Positions 1 through 9,098 are shown, counted from the first letter of the stretch. The stretch: DNA of 64,000 bases from Botryobacter ruber (GCF_003347595.2 NZ_QCZK02000018.1:1-64000), one strand, 5' to 3'. The notes: generated from the sequence alone by a model not told the origin. Numbers and translations are program-made.

Positions 1-49
1 ATGCGCCGATGGTACTGGAGTCACATCCGGGAGAGTAGGTAGCCGCCAA
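1..49 (+). rRNA. rrf: 5S ribosomal RNA, 3' end only
   Basis: The first ~49 bases match the 3' half of bacterial 5S rRNA: the GCCGATGGTACTG segment, the GGGAGAGTAGGT block and the closing GCCGCCA. The 5' part lies before the window. A strong terminator follows within about 10 bases, as expected for the end of an rRNA operon. The exact 3' end is estimated. Confidence 0.85.
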
Positions 50-59
50 CACCATTCCA

Positions 60-100
60 ACAGCCCCTGTACAGCAATGTGCAGGGGCTGTTTGCGTTTT
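60..100 (+). terminator. Rho-independent terminator of the rRNA operon
   Basis: A 13-bp stem (ACAGCCCCTGTAC with GTGCAGGGGCTGT, one G-T wobble) closes a 6-nt loop and is followed by TTTGCGTTTT. It lies directly after the 5S rRNA end. Confidence 0.85.
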
Positions 101-136
101 AGGACGGTTGTTGTAAGTTTAACTGCTCCTTAAGCT

Positions 137-166
137 GGAGCAGTGGCTGTGGTGAGGGCAGCTGCT
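137..166 (+). repeat. GGAGCAG dispersed repeat, divergent copy
   Basis: It starts GGAGCAGTGGCTGTGGTG and then diverges to GGGCAGCTGCT. It lies between the rRNA terminator and the SDR gene. Nothing else recognisable is seen in 101-317. Confidence 0.5.
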
Positions 167-317
167 GAGTATCCGGACCTGTTTTTCAGCTGTTGAACAG
201 AGGAAGCAGGTGGCGTGTGATGCCAGATGAGATACAGAATCCCTACCACCTGCTTCTTGCCGGTCTGAAAAGTCAGCTGCACCAGCCTCCACAGCCGCTG
301 CTGCTGACTACAGCTTA

Positions 318-1364
318 TTAAACAGATTTCCGTCTGGTATACTGACCATTCCCGTGTTTTGAGCGATTGCTGCCTATCAAAGCTATGGCTGCAGCGCTGG
401 CGGCTGCCAGTACCACACCAGAAATGACAGGGTTGATTGTGGCGCGGGTGTAAAGGCTTTTCTGTGTGTGCCCTTCATACGTGCCATGCACTTTACCACC
501 CTTTCCTGGTTTGTGTAATCCTCCTTCTTTATGCCGTGCGGGCTTATCTTTTAGCTGCATCTCCGTCATAAAATTCTGGTTTACCCAGTCTACCACGCCC
601 GGTACAACCTTATTGAGCGTACTCATTAGTTTGGAGGCGCCGCCTACATAAATATCCCGCTTCGGATGCGTAGCTGCATATAAAATCGCGTTGGCTACTT
701 CTTCCGGTTCATAGACCGGAGGCGGAAGGGTAAGCTCCTGGTCTGTGTAGTTTTTTGCATGCTCCGGATACGGTGTGTTTATGCCAGCCGGCTTAATCAG
801 CGTAACAGAAACAGGCGCTTCGTCTTCCTCTAATTCCATGCGTAGCGCATCCGTAAAGCCTTTCACCGCATGTTTGCTCGCCGAATACATGCCCTGTAGC
901 GGAATTGATAAATCCGATAACTCACTACCCAGGTTGATAATGGCACCTCCGCGCTTTTTAAGATGCTTTGCCGCAACAAGTGAACCTGAAACTACTCCCC
1001 AGAAGTTTGTGTCAAACAGGCGGCGGTTATCTGCTTCAGTTACCTCTTCCAGTCTTCCATAGATCGAAACACCGGCGTTGTTCACCCACGTGTCGAAGCG
1101 GCCAAAACGTTCTATCGCTTTGGTTGCAATTTGCTGCATGTCTTCCTGGCGACCAACATCAGCCACTACATAAATGGCCTGGCCTCCCTCGTTTTGTATC
1201 TGCTGCACAATTTTGGCCAGTTCTTCTTTGTTTTCAGAAGCAAGCACCACCTTAGCGCCTTTCCTGGCTGCAGCACGGGCAGTTGCCAGTCCAATTCCAC
1301 TGGAGGCACCGGTAATCACAATTACTTGTTCCTGAATAGGTTTTAGCGAAACGTTCATATTCAT
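318..1364 (-). CDS. SDR family oxidoreductase with C-terminal membrane anchor
   Basis: A short-chain dehydrogenase/reductase using NAD(P)(H); the substrate cannot be told from sequence. Visible hallmarks are the TGASSGIG cofactor loop near the N-terminus, NNAG in the core, and the YSASK catalytic Tyr/Lys. The Rossmann core takes about 250 residues. An extension of ~90 residues follows, with a Gly/Lys/His-rich stretch, a hydrophobic segment of about 20 residues (SGVVLAAASAAAIALIG) and a basic tail. The protein is therefore probably tethered to the inner membrane. An ATG at 1364 is chosen; ATG 1358 is equally possible, and an upstream TTG at 1397 would add 11 unconvincing residues. The gene stands alone, facing the rRNA terminator. 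Confidence 0.88.
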   Translation of the reverse strand: MNMNVSLKPIQEQVIVITGASSGIGLATARAAARKGAKVVLASENKEELAKIVQQIQNEGGQAIYVVADVGRQEDMQQIATKAIERFGRFDTWVNNAGVSIYGRLEEVTEADNRRLFDTNFWGVVSGSLVAAKHLKKRGGAIINLGSELSDLSIPLQGMYSASKHAVKGFTDALRMELEEDEAPVSVTLIKPAGINTPYPEHAKNYTDQELTLPPPVYEPEEVANAILYAATHPKRDIYVGGASKLMSTLNKVVPGVVDWVNQNFMTEMQLKDKPARHKEGGLHKPGKGGKVHGTYEGHTQKSLYTRATINPVISGVVLAAASAAAIALIGSNRSKHGNGQYTRRKSV

Positions 1365-1497
1365 TAAGTTTGTTTTGTATAATGGAAATGTATTCAAATA
1401 CTGTTAGAGGCTATACGGGAACAACAGCTACCGATGTTGTCCTAAAATAGTTTGAGATGTTCAGCTTGTTGCTAATTGGGGAAGGATATTGCCACCG

Positions 1498-1526
1498 GGG
1501 ACAGCGGGAGTGGTGGCAGGGGCAGA
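1498..1526 (+). repeat. GGAGCAG dispersed repeat, divergent copy
   Basis: This degenerate copy (GGGAGTGGTGGCAGGGGCAG core) lies immediately before a better copy in the same orientation, giving a tandem pair in the gap before the BatA-type gene. Confidence 0.5.
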
Positions 1527-1537
1527 AAAAAAATTAT

Positions 1538-1565
1538 GGAGCAGAAGAAATGGTGACAGGAGCAG
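1538..1565 (+). repeat. GGAGCAG dispersed repeat
   Basis: A 28-bp copy with GGAGCAG at both ends and ATGGTGACA in the middle. It is the second of a tandem pair. Confidence 0.65.
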
Positions 1566-1661
1566 TAACAAATTTCAAAATATTTTTCCTTTGCACAACT
1601 ACTTTTTGGCTCAAACAGAGTAGATAATTGCTTATTAGGAAGCTACTATTTACCTTTAGCT

Positions 1662-3671
1662 ATGGGCCTTTTATATCCGTCTTTTTTGTATGCCTTAGCG
1701 GCTATTGCTATACCTGTTATTCTGCATCTGGCCCAGCTGCGAAAAGCCAGGCGCGTTGAGTTTAGTAATGTGAAGTTCATCAAAGCTTCCAAAGACATTA
1801 CGGCGAGCCAGCGTAACCTGAAGGAATTGCTCATTCTGCTGTGCCGTATCCTGTTTGTCATTTTCCTGGTGCTGGCCTTTGCACAACCCTTTATACCTGC
1901 TTCCGAATCGTTTTTGCCGGCAGATACATCGCAGGTTGGTATTGTGGTGGATAATTCCTATAGCATGCAGAACACCCGTGAAAAAGAAAATGAGCCGCTT
2001 TTGTCCGGTGCAGTCGGACAGGCCCAAACGATCATCGATCTTTTCCCGGCCTCTGCTACTTTTAAGATTTCAACAGCCTCTGGCGCCGGAACTGCTGCCA
2101 TGGTAGAAGGCAACGCTACGAACGCATTTTTGCAGGGAATTGATTTTTCTTCGAATAAAAACCTGCCATTCAGTGGCGGTAATACGGCTTCGGAGCAGCT
2201 TTTCATTATTTCCGATTTTCAGAAAAGCACTTTTCAGCCACAGTCGCTGGCAGCACTGGATTCTACCAGGCAGGTGCACCTGGTGCCGTTAAAAGGGGCA
2301 GGTACTGCCAATATCACCATCGATTCCGTTTACCTCGACGATGAGTTTATTCGTCCTGCCGGGGATAATGTGCTGCACATCCGGTTGTACAATGCCGGTG
2401 ACGAGACTGTGGAAGATTGTGCTGTTAAATTGGTGGTGAACGATAACCAACTGGCTTCGCTGAGCCTGGACCTGCCTCCCAGGCAGGTCACCGAAACCTC
2501 CCTGAATTTCAGCCTCATCAGCAAGGGAATAAGCAAAGCGTATGTGCTGGTAGAGGATTATCCGGTAGAGTTCGATAACACGCATTACTTTGTGATGGCG
2601 CCGTCGCGGAACATCGATATCGTGGAAATTTCGGATGCTGCGTCCAGTCCGTTGCAGCGCCTGTACCGGAACGAAGCTTTTTTCCGTCCGCAGCTTTACC
2701 AGCAGGGTAACCTGGACTATGCGCGTGCTTCGTCTGCAAATATCGTGATCCTGAATGCGGTTAGTACTATCTCTTCCGGCGTAGCGTCTACGTTGGCTGG
2801 CTTTGTAAAGGGGGGAGGTACGTTGGTGGTAATACCCGCTGAGAAGGCTGATAACGCCAGCTATTCCGCTTTGTTTGGGAATCTGAATATTCCGGCCAAC
2901 ATAACAGCAACCACAGGCGAGGGGGCTAAAACAGCACTGGCCGTGCCGGATCCGAACAGCCCGTTCTTTAAAAGTATCTTTTCCAATTACGACCCAAAAA
3001 TGCAGATGCCTGCTGCCACCCGTAAGCTGGTATGGTCCAGGGCAGCGGACGATATTCTCAAGTTCAGGGGAGGCACGCCGTTTCTGTCGCGTTTTGAGCG
3101 GGGGAGCGGGCAGGTGTACCTGATGGCCTCACCGCTGGAGGATGCCTATAACGAGCTGCAGAACCATGCGCTATTTGTGCCGGTGATGTACAAAATGGCA
3201 ATTTCGAGCTACAAACAGGAGCAGCAACTGGCTTATACACTGGATGAAAATACCACGGTAACCATACCGGTCGCTACTCCGGCAAGGCGCGAAGGCATTT
3301 ACAAACTGGTGCAGGACAGCCTCGAGTATATTCCGGAACAGCAGGTGCGGGGGGGCAGGTTGCTGTTTTCCGTTCCGCCTACTATTGATAAAGCCGGCTT
3401 TTATGATCTGCGGCTGAACGATTCTACCCTGACGACCCTGGCCTTCAATTTCGATAAAGAGGAGTCGTTGCTGGAACAGTATTCGCCGGAAGAATTGCGC
3501 AGTTTTGTGCCTGAAAAACTCAGGAATGTGCATGTATATAAGTACGGCGATGCCTTTTCGGTAAAAGGTGAGTTCGAAAAACGATTTTTTGGCGTCAAGC
3601 TTTGGAAATATTGCCTAATATTGTGTCTGATTTTCTTATTGGCAGAAATAGCGCTTATTAGATTCCTTTAG
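1662..3671 (+). CDS. BatA/vWA-like membrane protein
   Basis: The first ~80 residues match the aerotolerance-regulator BatA N-terminal domain: a membrane segment (about 6-24), the basic stretch HLAQLRKARRVEFSNVKFIK, and a second membrane segment (about 58-78). A von Willebrand-A-like region follows, with a DNSYSM motif that fits the DxSxS metal-site pattern. A long periplasmic part then leads to a final membrane helix at about 648-669. The role in Bacteroidota is poorly defined; the family is linked to envelope or stress functions. One base separates its stop from the next ATG, so it is almost certainly co-transcribed with the dihydroorotase-like gene. Confidence 0.85.
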   Translation: MGLLYPSFLYALAAIAIPVILHLAQLRKARRVEFSNVKFIKASKDITASQRNLKELLILLCRILFVIFLVLAFAQPFIPASESFLPADTSQVGIVVDNSYSMQNTREKENEPLLSGAVGQAQTIIDLFPASATFKISTASGAGTAAMVEGNATNAFLQGIDFSSNKNLPFSGGNTASEQLFIISDFQKSTFQPQSLAALDSTRQVHLVPLKGAGTANITIDSVYLDDEFIRPAGDNVLHIRLYNAGDETVEDCAVKLVVNDNQLASLSLDLPPRQVTETSLNFSLISKGISKAYVLVEDYPVEFDNTHYFVMAPSRNIDIVEISDAASSPLQRLYRNEAFFRPQLYQQGNLDYARASSANIVILNAVSTISSGVASTLAGFVKGGGTLVVIPAEKADNASYSALFGNLNIPANITATTGEGAKTALAVPDPNSPFFKSIFSNYDPKMQMPAATRKLVWSRAADDILKFRGGTPFLSRFERGSGQVYLMASPLEDAYNELQNHALFVPVMYKMAISSYKQEQQLAYTLDENTTVTIPVATPARREGIYKLVQDSLEYIPEQQVRGGRLLFSVPPTIDKAGFYDLRLNDSTLTTLAFNFDKEESLLEQYSPEELRSFVPEKLRNVHVYKYGDAFSVKGEFEKRFFGVKLWKYCLILCLIFLLAEIALIRFL

Positions 3672-3672
3672 C

Positions 3673-4935
3673 ATGAAAATACTTCTCCAGGCAGCACGCA
3701 TCTATTTTCCAGCATCAGCTTATCATTTGCAGCAGCAAAACATATTACTCGAAGATGGTATTGTGACCTACATTGGTGATGAAACGCCCGAGGCCGACCA
3801 GACCATTGCCACAGCAGGCTTAAGTGTATCGGCGGGTTGGGTGGATATGTCGGCCTTTGTGGGAGAGCCGGGGCTCGAACAGAAAGAAGACCTGGCCTCT
3901 GCGGCAGCAGCTGCGGCGGCAGGCGGCTTTACAGAAGTAGTGTGCCTGCCCAATGTGCAGCCGGTGGTACAGACCAAAGGTGCCGTCAGCTTTATCAAAG
4001 ACAAATCCGGTCAGCTTCCGGTAACCTTACACCCTGCGGCAGCCGTTACGGTGGATACTGCCGGAAAAGACCTGACCGAAATGATTGACCTGCACCGTGC
4101 AGGCGCGGTTGCGTTTACCGACGGAACAAAGCCGCTGCAGGGAGCCGAGGTGCTGGCAAAGGCGCTGCAGTATGTGCAGTTCTTCGACGGATTGCTGATG
4201 AACAGGCCCGAGCACAAGCGCCTGACCGAGTACGGACAAATGCACGAAGGCGAAGCCAGCACCAGGCTTGGCATGAAAGGCATTCCGGCCGTAGCCGAAG
4301 ACGTTATGGTAACCCGCGATCTGCAGCTGCTGGCCTACACCGGCGGACGCCTGCACTTCTCTACCATCTCTACTGCCGCCTCGGTAGAGGCAATCCGGAA
4401 GGCGAAGGCAGCCGGCTTACAGGTAACCTGCGATGTGGCTAGCTACCAGGTGTCCTTCACCGACGAAACAATTCAGCCTTTCGATACCAATTACAAAGTG
4501 TCGCCCCCGTTCCGGAGCGAAGCGGATGCAGCGGCGTTAAAGCAGGGGCTGCAGGATGGTACTATCGATGCGCTGGTGTCGGCGCACATGCCACACGACC
4601 CGGAAGCGAAAAACCTGGAGTTCGACCTGGCCGATTTTGGAATCATTAACCTGGAAACAGCTTTTGCCGCTGCCAACACGGCGCTGGCAGATGTGCTGTC
4701 TACCGAGGCCATTGTCGCTAAGTTTACCACTGGTCCACGCGAAATACTGCGTTTGCCTGCGCCCAAACTGGCTGTTGGCGAACCTGCCAATTTCACCTTG
4801 TTTGCTCCGGACCAGCCGTGGGTGCCTGCGGTAGCAGAAACGAAGTCCAGGTCCAGGAACAGCCCTTTCTATGGGCAGGAACTTAAAGGCAGGGTTTTGG
4901 GCATTATCCATAAAGGACAAGTAGTTCTTAATTAA
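3673..4935 (+). CDS. Dihydroorotase-like protein, catalytic residues lost
   Basis: This 420-residue member of the dihydroorotase/amidohydrolase family matches over its whole length. Intact landmarks include GQMHEGEAST, KVSPPFRSE, GTIDALVSAHMPH and the GIINLETAF block. Residues needed for two-metal catalysis are replaced. The HxHxRxPG signature reads DMSAFVGEPG (58-67). The second His of the HxxHxS pair is Thr (LHFSTIS, 227-233). The Asp of TDHAPH is Ala (SAHMPH, 303-308). Known pseudo-dihydroorotases (PyrC') support aspartate transcarbamoylase structurally, and that is the best guess here. A true dihydroorotase should exist elsewhere in the genome. No frameshift is seen and the frame is clean, so it looks maintained. 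Confidence 0.85.
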   Translation: MKILLQAARIYFPASAYHLQQQNILLEDGIVTYIGDETPEADQTIATAGLSVSAGWVDMSAFVGEPGLEQKEDLASAAAAAAAGGFTEVVCLPNVQPVVQTKGAVSFIKDKSGQLPVTLHPAAAVTVDTAGKDLTEMIDLHRAGAVAFTDGTKPLQGAEVLAKALQYVQFFDGLLMNRPEHKRLTEYGQMHEGEASTRLGMKGIPAVAEDVMVTRDLQLLAYTGGRLHFSTISTAASVEAIRKAKAAGLQVTCDVASYQVSFTDETIQPFDTNYKVSPPFRSEADAAALKQGLQDGTIDALVSAHMPHDPEAKNLEFDLADFGIINLETAFAAANTALADVLSTEAIVAKFTTGPREILRLPAPKLAVGEPANFTLFAPDQPWVPAVAETKSRSRNSPFYGQELKGRVLGIIHKGQVVLN

Positions 4936-4994
4936 GCTTTTTATATTTTTATAACTGAACAGGTGCAACACACGACCTTAGCGGGTAAAGAATA

Positions 4995-5504
4995 ATGTTT
5001 GATCAGGCAATTGCAAGAGTTGGTATTAAGTATGGTGTATTATGCGGGATAGCTTGTTTTGGCATTTTGCTGCTGGTGTATTTCCTGGGGAATAACCCGC
5101 TGGGAAGTGCAGGCCAGGTCAGCTACCTGCCCATTCCCATTTTTATCTTTTTAGGATTGCGGTATTTTAAGCAATTTAACGACACCGAAATTAGCTTTTT
5201 TAGAGGCTGGCGGGTAGGCTTTTCTGTTACGTTTTACACGGCTCTTACCACTGCCTTGCTGCTCTTTCTGTTTATCTATACGGTAGGCCCTGATCTTTTA
5301 AGAGAAACAATGGAAGAAATGCGGATGATGCTGGAGGCGAACAAGGAAGAACAGATCAGGCTTTTTGGCAAAGAAAATTACGATATGCTGATGGCAGAAA
5401 GTAAGAACGTAACTCCAGGCGAAGTTGCAGTTAGCGATTTCTTCCGAAGGCTCTTATTAGGAGGGTTGCTTTCTATTGTAGCTGCCGTTTTTTTCAGAAA
5501 GTAA
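4995..5504 (+). CDS. DUF4199 membrane protein (first of a pair)
   Basis: A 169-residue inner-membrane protein with about four hydrophobic helices and a charged loop (about 100-140, rich in Glu/Met/Lys) before the last helix. This is the DUF4199 layout common in Bacteroidota; no function is established. It is followed 20 bp later by a second DUF4199 protein and then a GT2 glycosyltransferase. That order suggests a role in envelope glycan or lipid glycosylation, by context only. Confidence 0.8.
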   Translation: MFDQAIARVGIKYGVLCGIACFGILLLVYFLGNNPLGSAGQVSYLPIPIFIFLGLRYFKQFNDTEISFFRGWRVGFSVTFYTALTTALLLFLFIYTVGPDLLRETMEEMRMMLEANKEEQIRLFGKENYDMLMAESKNVTPGEVAVSDFFRRLLLGGLLSIVAAVFFRK

Positions 5505-5524
5505 ACTAAAGCTTACGTAAAATA

Positions 5525-6043
5525 ATGGACGAAAAACAACCTACCGTTACTTCTGTTGCCTTAATATATGGCTTAGTTGGAGGGCTTTTTGTGGTGCTGT
5601 ATACTGCCATATTAATGGTGCTGGATATGAGTACCAATAAAATACTTGGTGCTCTCACGTACCTGATACTGATAGCTATATTGTTTATAGCTATGAAACA
5701 GTTTAAAAAGGAGAACTTTGGCTATATGTCCTACGGGCAGGGGCTTGGTATCGGAACGCTTGTATCTGCTATTATTGGAATATTAAGCGGTGTGTTTGTG
5801 GTTATTTACACAACGTTTATCGACCCTGAACATTTTAATAAAATATTTGAGGAGCAACGGATGGAACTGGAGGACCGGGGAATGAGTGATGCCCAGATTG
5901 ATGCGGCTCTTTCTATCGGTCAATCGTTGCAGGGGCCGTTTATGACCATCGTCATGAGCATTGTGGGGTATGCATTCATTGGTTTCCTGGTATCACTTGT
6001 TATTTCCGCCATCCTGAAAAAAACGCGGCCTGAGTTTGAATAG
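5525..6043 (+). CDS. DUF4199 membrane protein (second of a pair)
   Basis: This 172-residue paralogue of the preceding gene has the same pattern: two N-terminal helices, a third helix, a charged loop around FEEQRMELEDRGMSDAQID, and a final helix. It probably arose by tandem duplication. The next gene's ATG lies 4 bp after this stop, so the genes are likely translationally linked. Confidence 0.8.
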   Translation: MDEKQPTVTSVALIYGLVGGLFVVLYTAILMVLDMSTNKILGALTYLILIAILFIAMKQFKKENFGYMSYGQGLGIGTLVSAIIGILSGVFVVIYTTFIDPEHFNKIFEEQRMELEDRGMSDAQIDAALSIGQSLQGPFMTIVMSIVGYAFIGFLVSLVISAILKKTRPEFE

Positions 6044-6047
6044 CAAT

Positions 6048-7019
6048 ATGCAATATGCTTATGATATATCGGTAGTGGTGCCGCTTTTTAACGAAGAGGA
6101 GTCGCTGCCTGAACTGGTAAACTGGATTAAGCGTGTGATGCACGCCAACGGCTTTTCCTACGAAGTGATTCTGGTGGACGATGGCAGCACCGACCGCTCC
6201 TGGGATGTGGTAAACGAACTGAGCGAACAGGATAATACGATCAAAGGCATCAGCTTCAACCGCAACTACGGCAAATCGGCTGCTCTGAACGAGGGCTTCC
6301 AGCGGTGTACGGGCGAGGTGGTGATTACCATGGACGCCGACCTGCAGGACAGCCCCGAAGAAATTCCGGCGCTCTACGACATGATCAAGCGCCAGAGGTA
6401 CGACCTGGTGTCGGGCTGGAAAAAGAAGCGCTACGACCCGGTCAGCAAAACAGTGCCTTCCAAGCTATTTAATGCCGCTACCCGCAAATTATCCGGCATT
6501 CAGCTGCATGACTTTAACTGCGGTCTGAAAGCTTACCGGCAGCTGGTGGTAAAAACCATTGAAGTGCATGGCGAGATGCACCGCTATATTCCGGTAATTG
6601 CAAAATGGAACGGGTTTACCCGTATTGGCGAGAAGGAAGTACAGCACCAGGAGCGCAAGTACGGTACCACCAAGTTTGGCATCGAGCGCTTTATTTTCGG
6701 TTTCCTGGACCTGCTCTCCATCTCGTTTGTATCGCGGTTTAAAAAACGCCCGATGCACTTTTTTGGCACCCTGGGTACTGTCTCGTTTGTAGTTGGTTTC
6801 GTGATCACGTTCTGGCTTATTATTCAAAAGGTTTTCCGCCTGTACCCGGAAGGGCGTGTGCGCGATGTGGTAGATCAGCCCCTGTTCTTCCTGGCGTTGG
6901 TCGCTGTAATTGTTGGTGTGCAGCTGTTCTTGGCCGGTTTCCTGGCCGAAATGATTTCGCTGGCATCTGCCAAAAAGAACGAATACCTGATCCGCGACAG
7001 GGTAGGGATGATAAAATAA
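6048..7019 (+). CDS. Family 2 glycosyltransferase, polyprenyl-phosphate type
   Basis: GT2 enzyme of the DPM1/ArnC-like group, which transfers a sugar from a nucleotide donor to a lipid phosphate at the cytoplasmic face. Visible features are VVPLFNEEESLPEL at the N-terminus, VDDGSTDRS, the metal-binding MDADLQDSP, and two C-terminal membrane helices (FGTLGTVSFVVGF and FFLALVAVIVGVQ regions). The length, about 323 residues, is typical. ATG 6048 is chosen; the in-frame TTG at 6036 overlaps the previous gene. The next glycosyltransferase starts 3 bp after the stop. Confidence 0.9.
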   Translation: MQYAYDISVVVPLFNEEESLPELVNWIKRVMHANGFSYEVILVDDGSTDRSWDVVNELSEQDNTIKGISFNRNYGKSAALNEGFQRCTGEVVITMDADLQDSPEEIPALYDMIKRQRYDLVSGWKKKRYDPVSKTVPSKLFNAATRKLSGIQLHDFNCGLKAYRQLVVKTIEVHGEMHRYIPVIAKWNGFTRIGEKEVQHQERKYGTTKFGIERFIFGFLDLLSISFVSRFKKRPMHFFGTLGTVSFVVGFVITFWLIIQKVFRLYPEGRVRDVVDQPLFFLALVAVIVGVQLFLAGFLAEMISLASAKKNEYLIRDRVGMIK

Positions 7020-7022
7020 GCA

Positions 7023-8165
7023 ATGGCCAGGCGGATCGTACTTGTAGGACCTGCACACCCCTTGCGTGGCGGCGGACTGGCCACGTTTAACGAGCGGCTG
7101 GCAAAGGCTTTCCAGGAAGAGGGCGATGAAGTCGAAATTGTGACGTTCAGCCTGCAGTACCCTTCGTTCCTGTTCCCGGGCAAGAGCCAGTACACCGATG
7201 AACCTGCTCCAGCAGGGCTGAACATCAAAGTACTCATCAACTCCATCAACCCCCTCAGCTGGTTAAAAGCAGGCAACTACATCCGCAAGCAGAAGCCCGA
7301 CCTGGTGCTCTTCCGGTACTGGCTGCCGTTTATGGGCCCCTGCTTCGGCACCATTGCCCGCATCATCAGCAGGAACAAACGCAGTCGCATACTGGCTATT
7401 ACCGATAACGTGGTGCCGCACGAACAGCGTCCGGGTGATGTGCCTTTTACCCGCTATTTCCTGAGCGCCTGCCACGGGTTTATCGCCATGTCGCGTTCGG
7501 TGCAGCAGGACCTGGAGCGTTTCGAACCCGACAAGCCAAATGTTTACCTGCCGCACCCGCTGTACGATAACTTTGGAGACCCTGTAACAAAAGCAGAAGC
7601 CTGTGCGAAACTCAACCTGGACCCGGAGTACCGTTATATCCTGTTCTTCGGCTTTATCCGTGCCTACAAGGGGTTGGATTTGCTGCTGAAAGCGATGGCG
7701 GAGAGTAGGCTGCAGCAGTTACCAAAGCTGAAGCTGCTCGTGGCCGGCGAATTTTACGACGATCCTGCTCCCTACCACCACCTGATCAACGAGCTGAACC
7801 TGCAGGCGCAACTGGTGCTGCGTACCGATTTTATTCCGAATGCCGACGTGCGTTACTACTTCAGTGCAGCCGACCTGGTGGTGCAGCCCTATAAACACGC
7901 CACGCAGAGCGGCGTGACGCAGGTGGCTTACCATTTCAACAAACCGATGGTGGTAACGAAGGTAGGCGGCCTGGCAGAACTGGTGCCTGACGGGGAAGTA
8001 GGCTATGTGGTGGAGCCCGAACCGGAGGCGATAGCAGCAGCTATTGGCAATTTTTTCGCTTCAGCTAATGCTGCTGCATTTGCCCAAAATATACAGACCT
8101 ATAAAAACCGCTTCAGCTGGAAAACCTTTGTGCAGGAGATATACCAGTTGGCTGCTAAACTGTAA
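7023..8165 (+). CDS. Family 4-like glycosyltransferase
   Basis: A 380-residue GT-B-fold transferase. The N-terminal domain carries GPAHPLRGGGLATFNERLA, the usual Gly-rich acceptor-side loop. The C-terminal domain has LFFGFIRAYKGLDLLLKA and the VVTKVGGLAELVPDGEVGYVVEP donor-binding stretch. It lies 3 bp after the GT2 gene, closing a five- or six-gene run that starts at the BatA-type gene. Donor and acceptor are unknown. Confidence 0.88.
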   Translation: MARRIVLVGPAHPLRGGGLATFNERLAKAFQEEGDEVEIVTFSLQYPSFLFPGKSQYTDEPAPAGLNIKVLINSINPLSWLKAGNYIRKQKPDLVLFRYWLPFMGPCFGTIARIISRNKRSRILAITDNVVPHEQRPGDVPFTRYFLSACHGFIAMSRSVQQDLERFEPDKPNVYLPHPLYDNFGDPVTKAEACAKLNLDPEYRYILFFGFIRAYKGLDLLLKAMAESRLQQLPKLKLLVAGEFYDDPAPYHHLINELNLQAQLVLRTDFIPNADVRYYFSAADLVVQPYKHATQSGVTQVAYHFNKPMVVTKVGGLAELVPDGEVGYVVEPEPEAIAAAIGNFFASANAAAFAQNIQTYKNRFSWKTFVQEIYQLAAKL

Positions 8166-8186
8166 AAGTGAGCCTGAATTTTTCTG

Positions 8187-8214
8187 CTGCTCCTGCCACC
8201 ACAGCCTCTGCTCC
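8187..8214 (-). repeat. GGAGCAG dispersed repeat
   Basis: A near-consensus 28-bp copy on the minus strand, just after the glycosyltransferase stop. Read on the plus strand it begins CTGCTCCTGCCACCA and ends CTGCTCC. Confidence 0.7.
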
Positions 8215-8230
8215 TGCATTTTCGCAATAA

Positions 8231-8363
8231 TACCAAATAGTAAAAATGATTTTCCATTACGATTCGGCTTTAAGCAGATGTTTCTGCAGCTAGCCCACAA
8301 GATCCCTTCGGGATGACAGGAGGGAGAAATGTTTATATGGAAGCGAATAAATATTATTTGGTA
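8231..8363 (+). mobile_element. 133-bp MITE-like repeat, copy A
   Basis: It is bounded by perfect 9-bp inverted ends (TACCAAATA at 8231-8239, TATTTGGTA at 8355-8363). Inside are CAGATGTTTCTGCAGCT, CCCACAAGATCC and a small TTCGGGATGACAGG hairpin region. Copies at 49027 and 58282 have exactly the same length. No coding capacity is seen. Confidence 0.75.
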
Positions 8364-8370
8364 TAACCAT

Positions 8371-8404
8371 AAAAAAAGCTCCTGCCTTGTGTAAAGCAGG
8401 AGCT
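8371..8404 (-). terminator. Terminator of the cupin gene
   Basis: On the minus strand a 9-bp stem (AGCTCCTGC/GCAGGAGCT) with a 10-nt loop is followed by a run of seven T. It sits about 30 bp past the cupin stop. Confidence 0.8.
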
Positions 8405-8426
8405 GTGGGTATGGTGGCAGCAGGAG
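8399..8426 (+). repeat. GGAGCAG dispersed repeat, divergent copy
   Basis: GGAG, then GGTATGGTGGCAGCAGGAG. It overlaps the right arm of the cupin terminator, so part of the resemblance may be chance. Confidence 0.4.
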
Positions 8427-8434
8427 AAAGCTTT

Positions 8435-8938
8435 TTACCGGCCAAAATCGTCCTGTACCCGCACAATATCGTCTTCGTTCGATGGGTTTTCTCCGTCGGT
8501 ATGTTGCCAGATCTCAGCCAACACGCCCCATTCCTTCAGCCCTACCAGGCGGTGACGCTCGCCCTGCTTAAGCGTGATCAGGTCGCCGGGCTTCAGAACT
8601 TTGGTTTCGCCTTCCTCGTCGGTATCAGAGGTAACAACGCCGACTGTTCCCTGCACAGCTTTCCAGATCTCGGCACGGCGGTGGTGGTACTGCCACGACA
8701 GTCTTTTCTCCGGTGCTACAATGAGTATTTTAGGGCTCAGCTTGCCAGAAATCCGCAGGCTGTCTACCGACAGGCCATCGAAATAGGTATCGGCGAACTG
8801 CTGGGCCTGGTCCTCGTTTATCACAAAAAAACCGCCCCATGGCCTTTCCTGGTCCTGCTTGTCAATCTTAAAACCCTGTGCGGTTAAGCGTTCTTCCACT
8901 TCTTTAAATAATGCTGCTTTCTCGGTGTCTGTTGTCAT
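8435..8938 (-). CDS. Cupin, type II mannose-6-phosphate isomerase-like
   Basis: A 167-residue single-domain protein of the cupin fold as found at the C-terminus of type II phosphomannose isomerases. Landmarks are RPWGGF, SWQYHHRRAEIWKAVQGT (metal-binding His/His/Glu), PGDLITLKQGERHRLVG (the last metal His) and the closing EDDIVRVQDDFGR. It lacks the nucleotidyltransferase half. Free-standing members have been named phosphoheptose or phosphomannose isomerases, but the substrate is unproven. It is monocistronic with its own terminator. Confidence 0.82.
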   Translation of the reverse strand: MTTDTEKAALFKEVEERLTAQGFKIDKQDQERPWGGFFVINEDQAQQFADTYFDGLSVDSLRISGKLSPKILIVAPEKRLSWQYHHRRAEIWKAVQGTVGVVTSDTDEEGETKVLKPGDLITLKQGERHRLVGLKEWGVLAEIWQHTDGENPSNEDDIVRVQDDFGR

Positions 8939-9098
8939 GGTTAGGATTTGTTCTGAAATTCAGGATAAGCCGCTGCACAGAGGGCAGCTGGTAAAAAAGT
9001 GCGGTAAGATAGAAAATTTACGGGTAAGGCTGAAGAAATTGCCAAAAATTAAACGGAGCAGCAAAGGTAGCAGCAGCTTAAATCTCAAAACAGTCTTT

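Noticed and set aside
3673..4935. Calling this an active dihydroorotase (pyrC)
   Set aside because: Three separate sets of catalytic or metal-binding residues are replaced.
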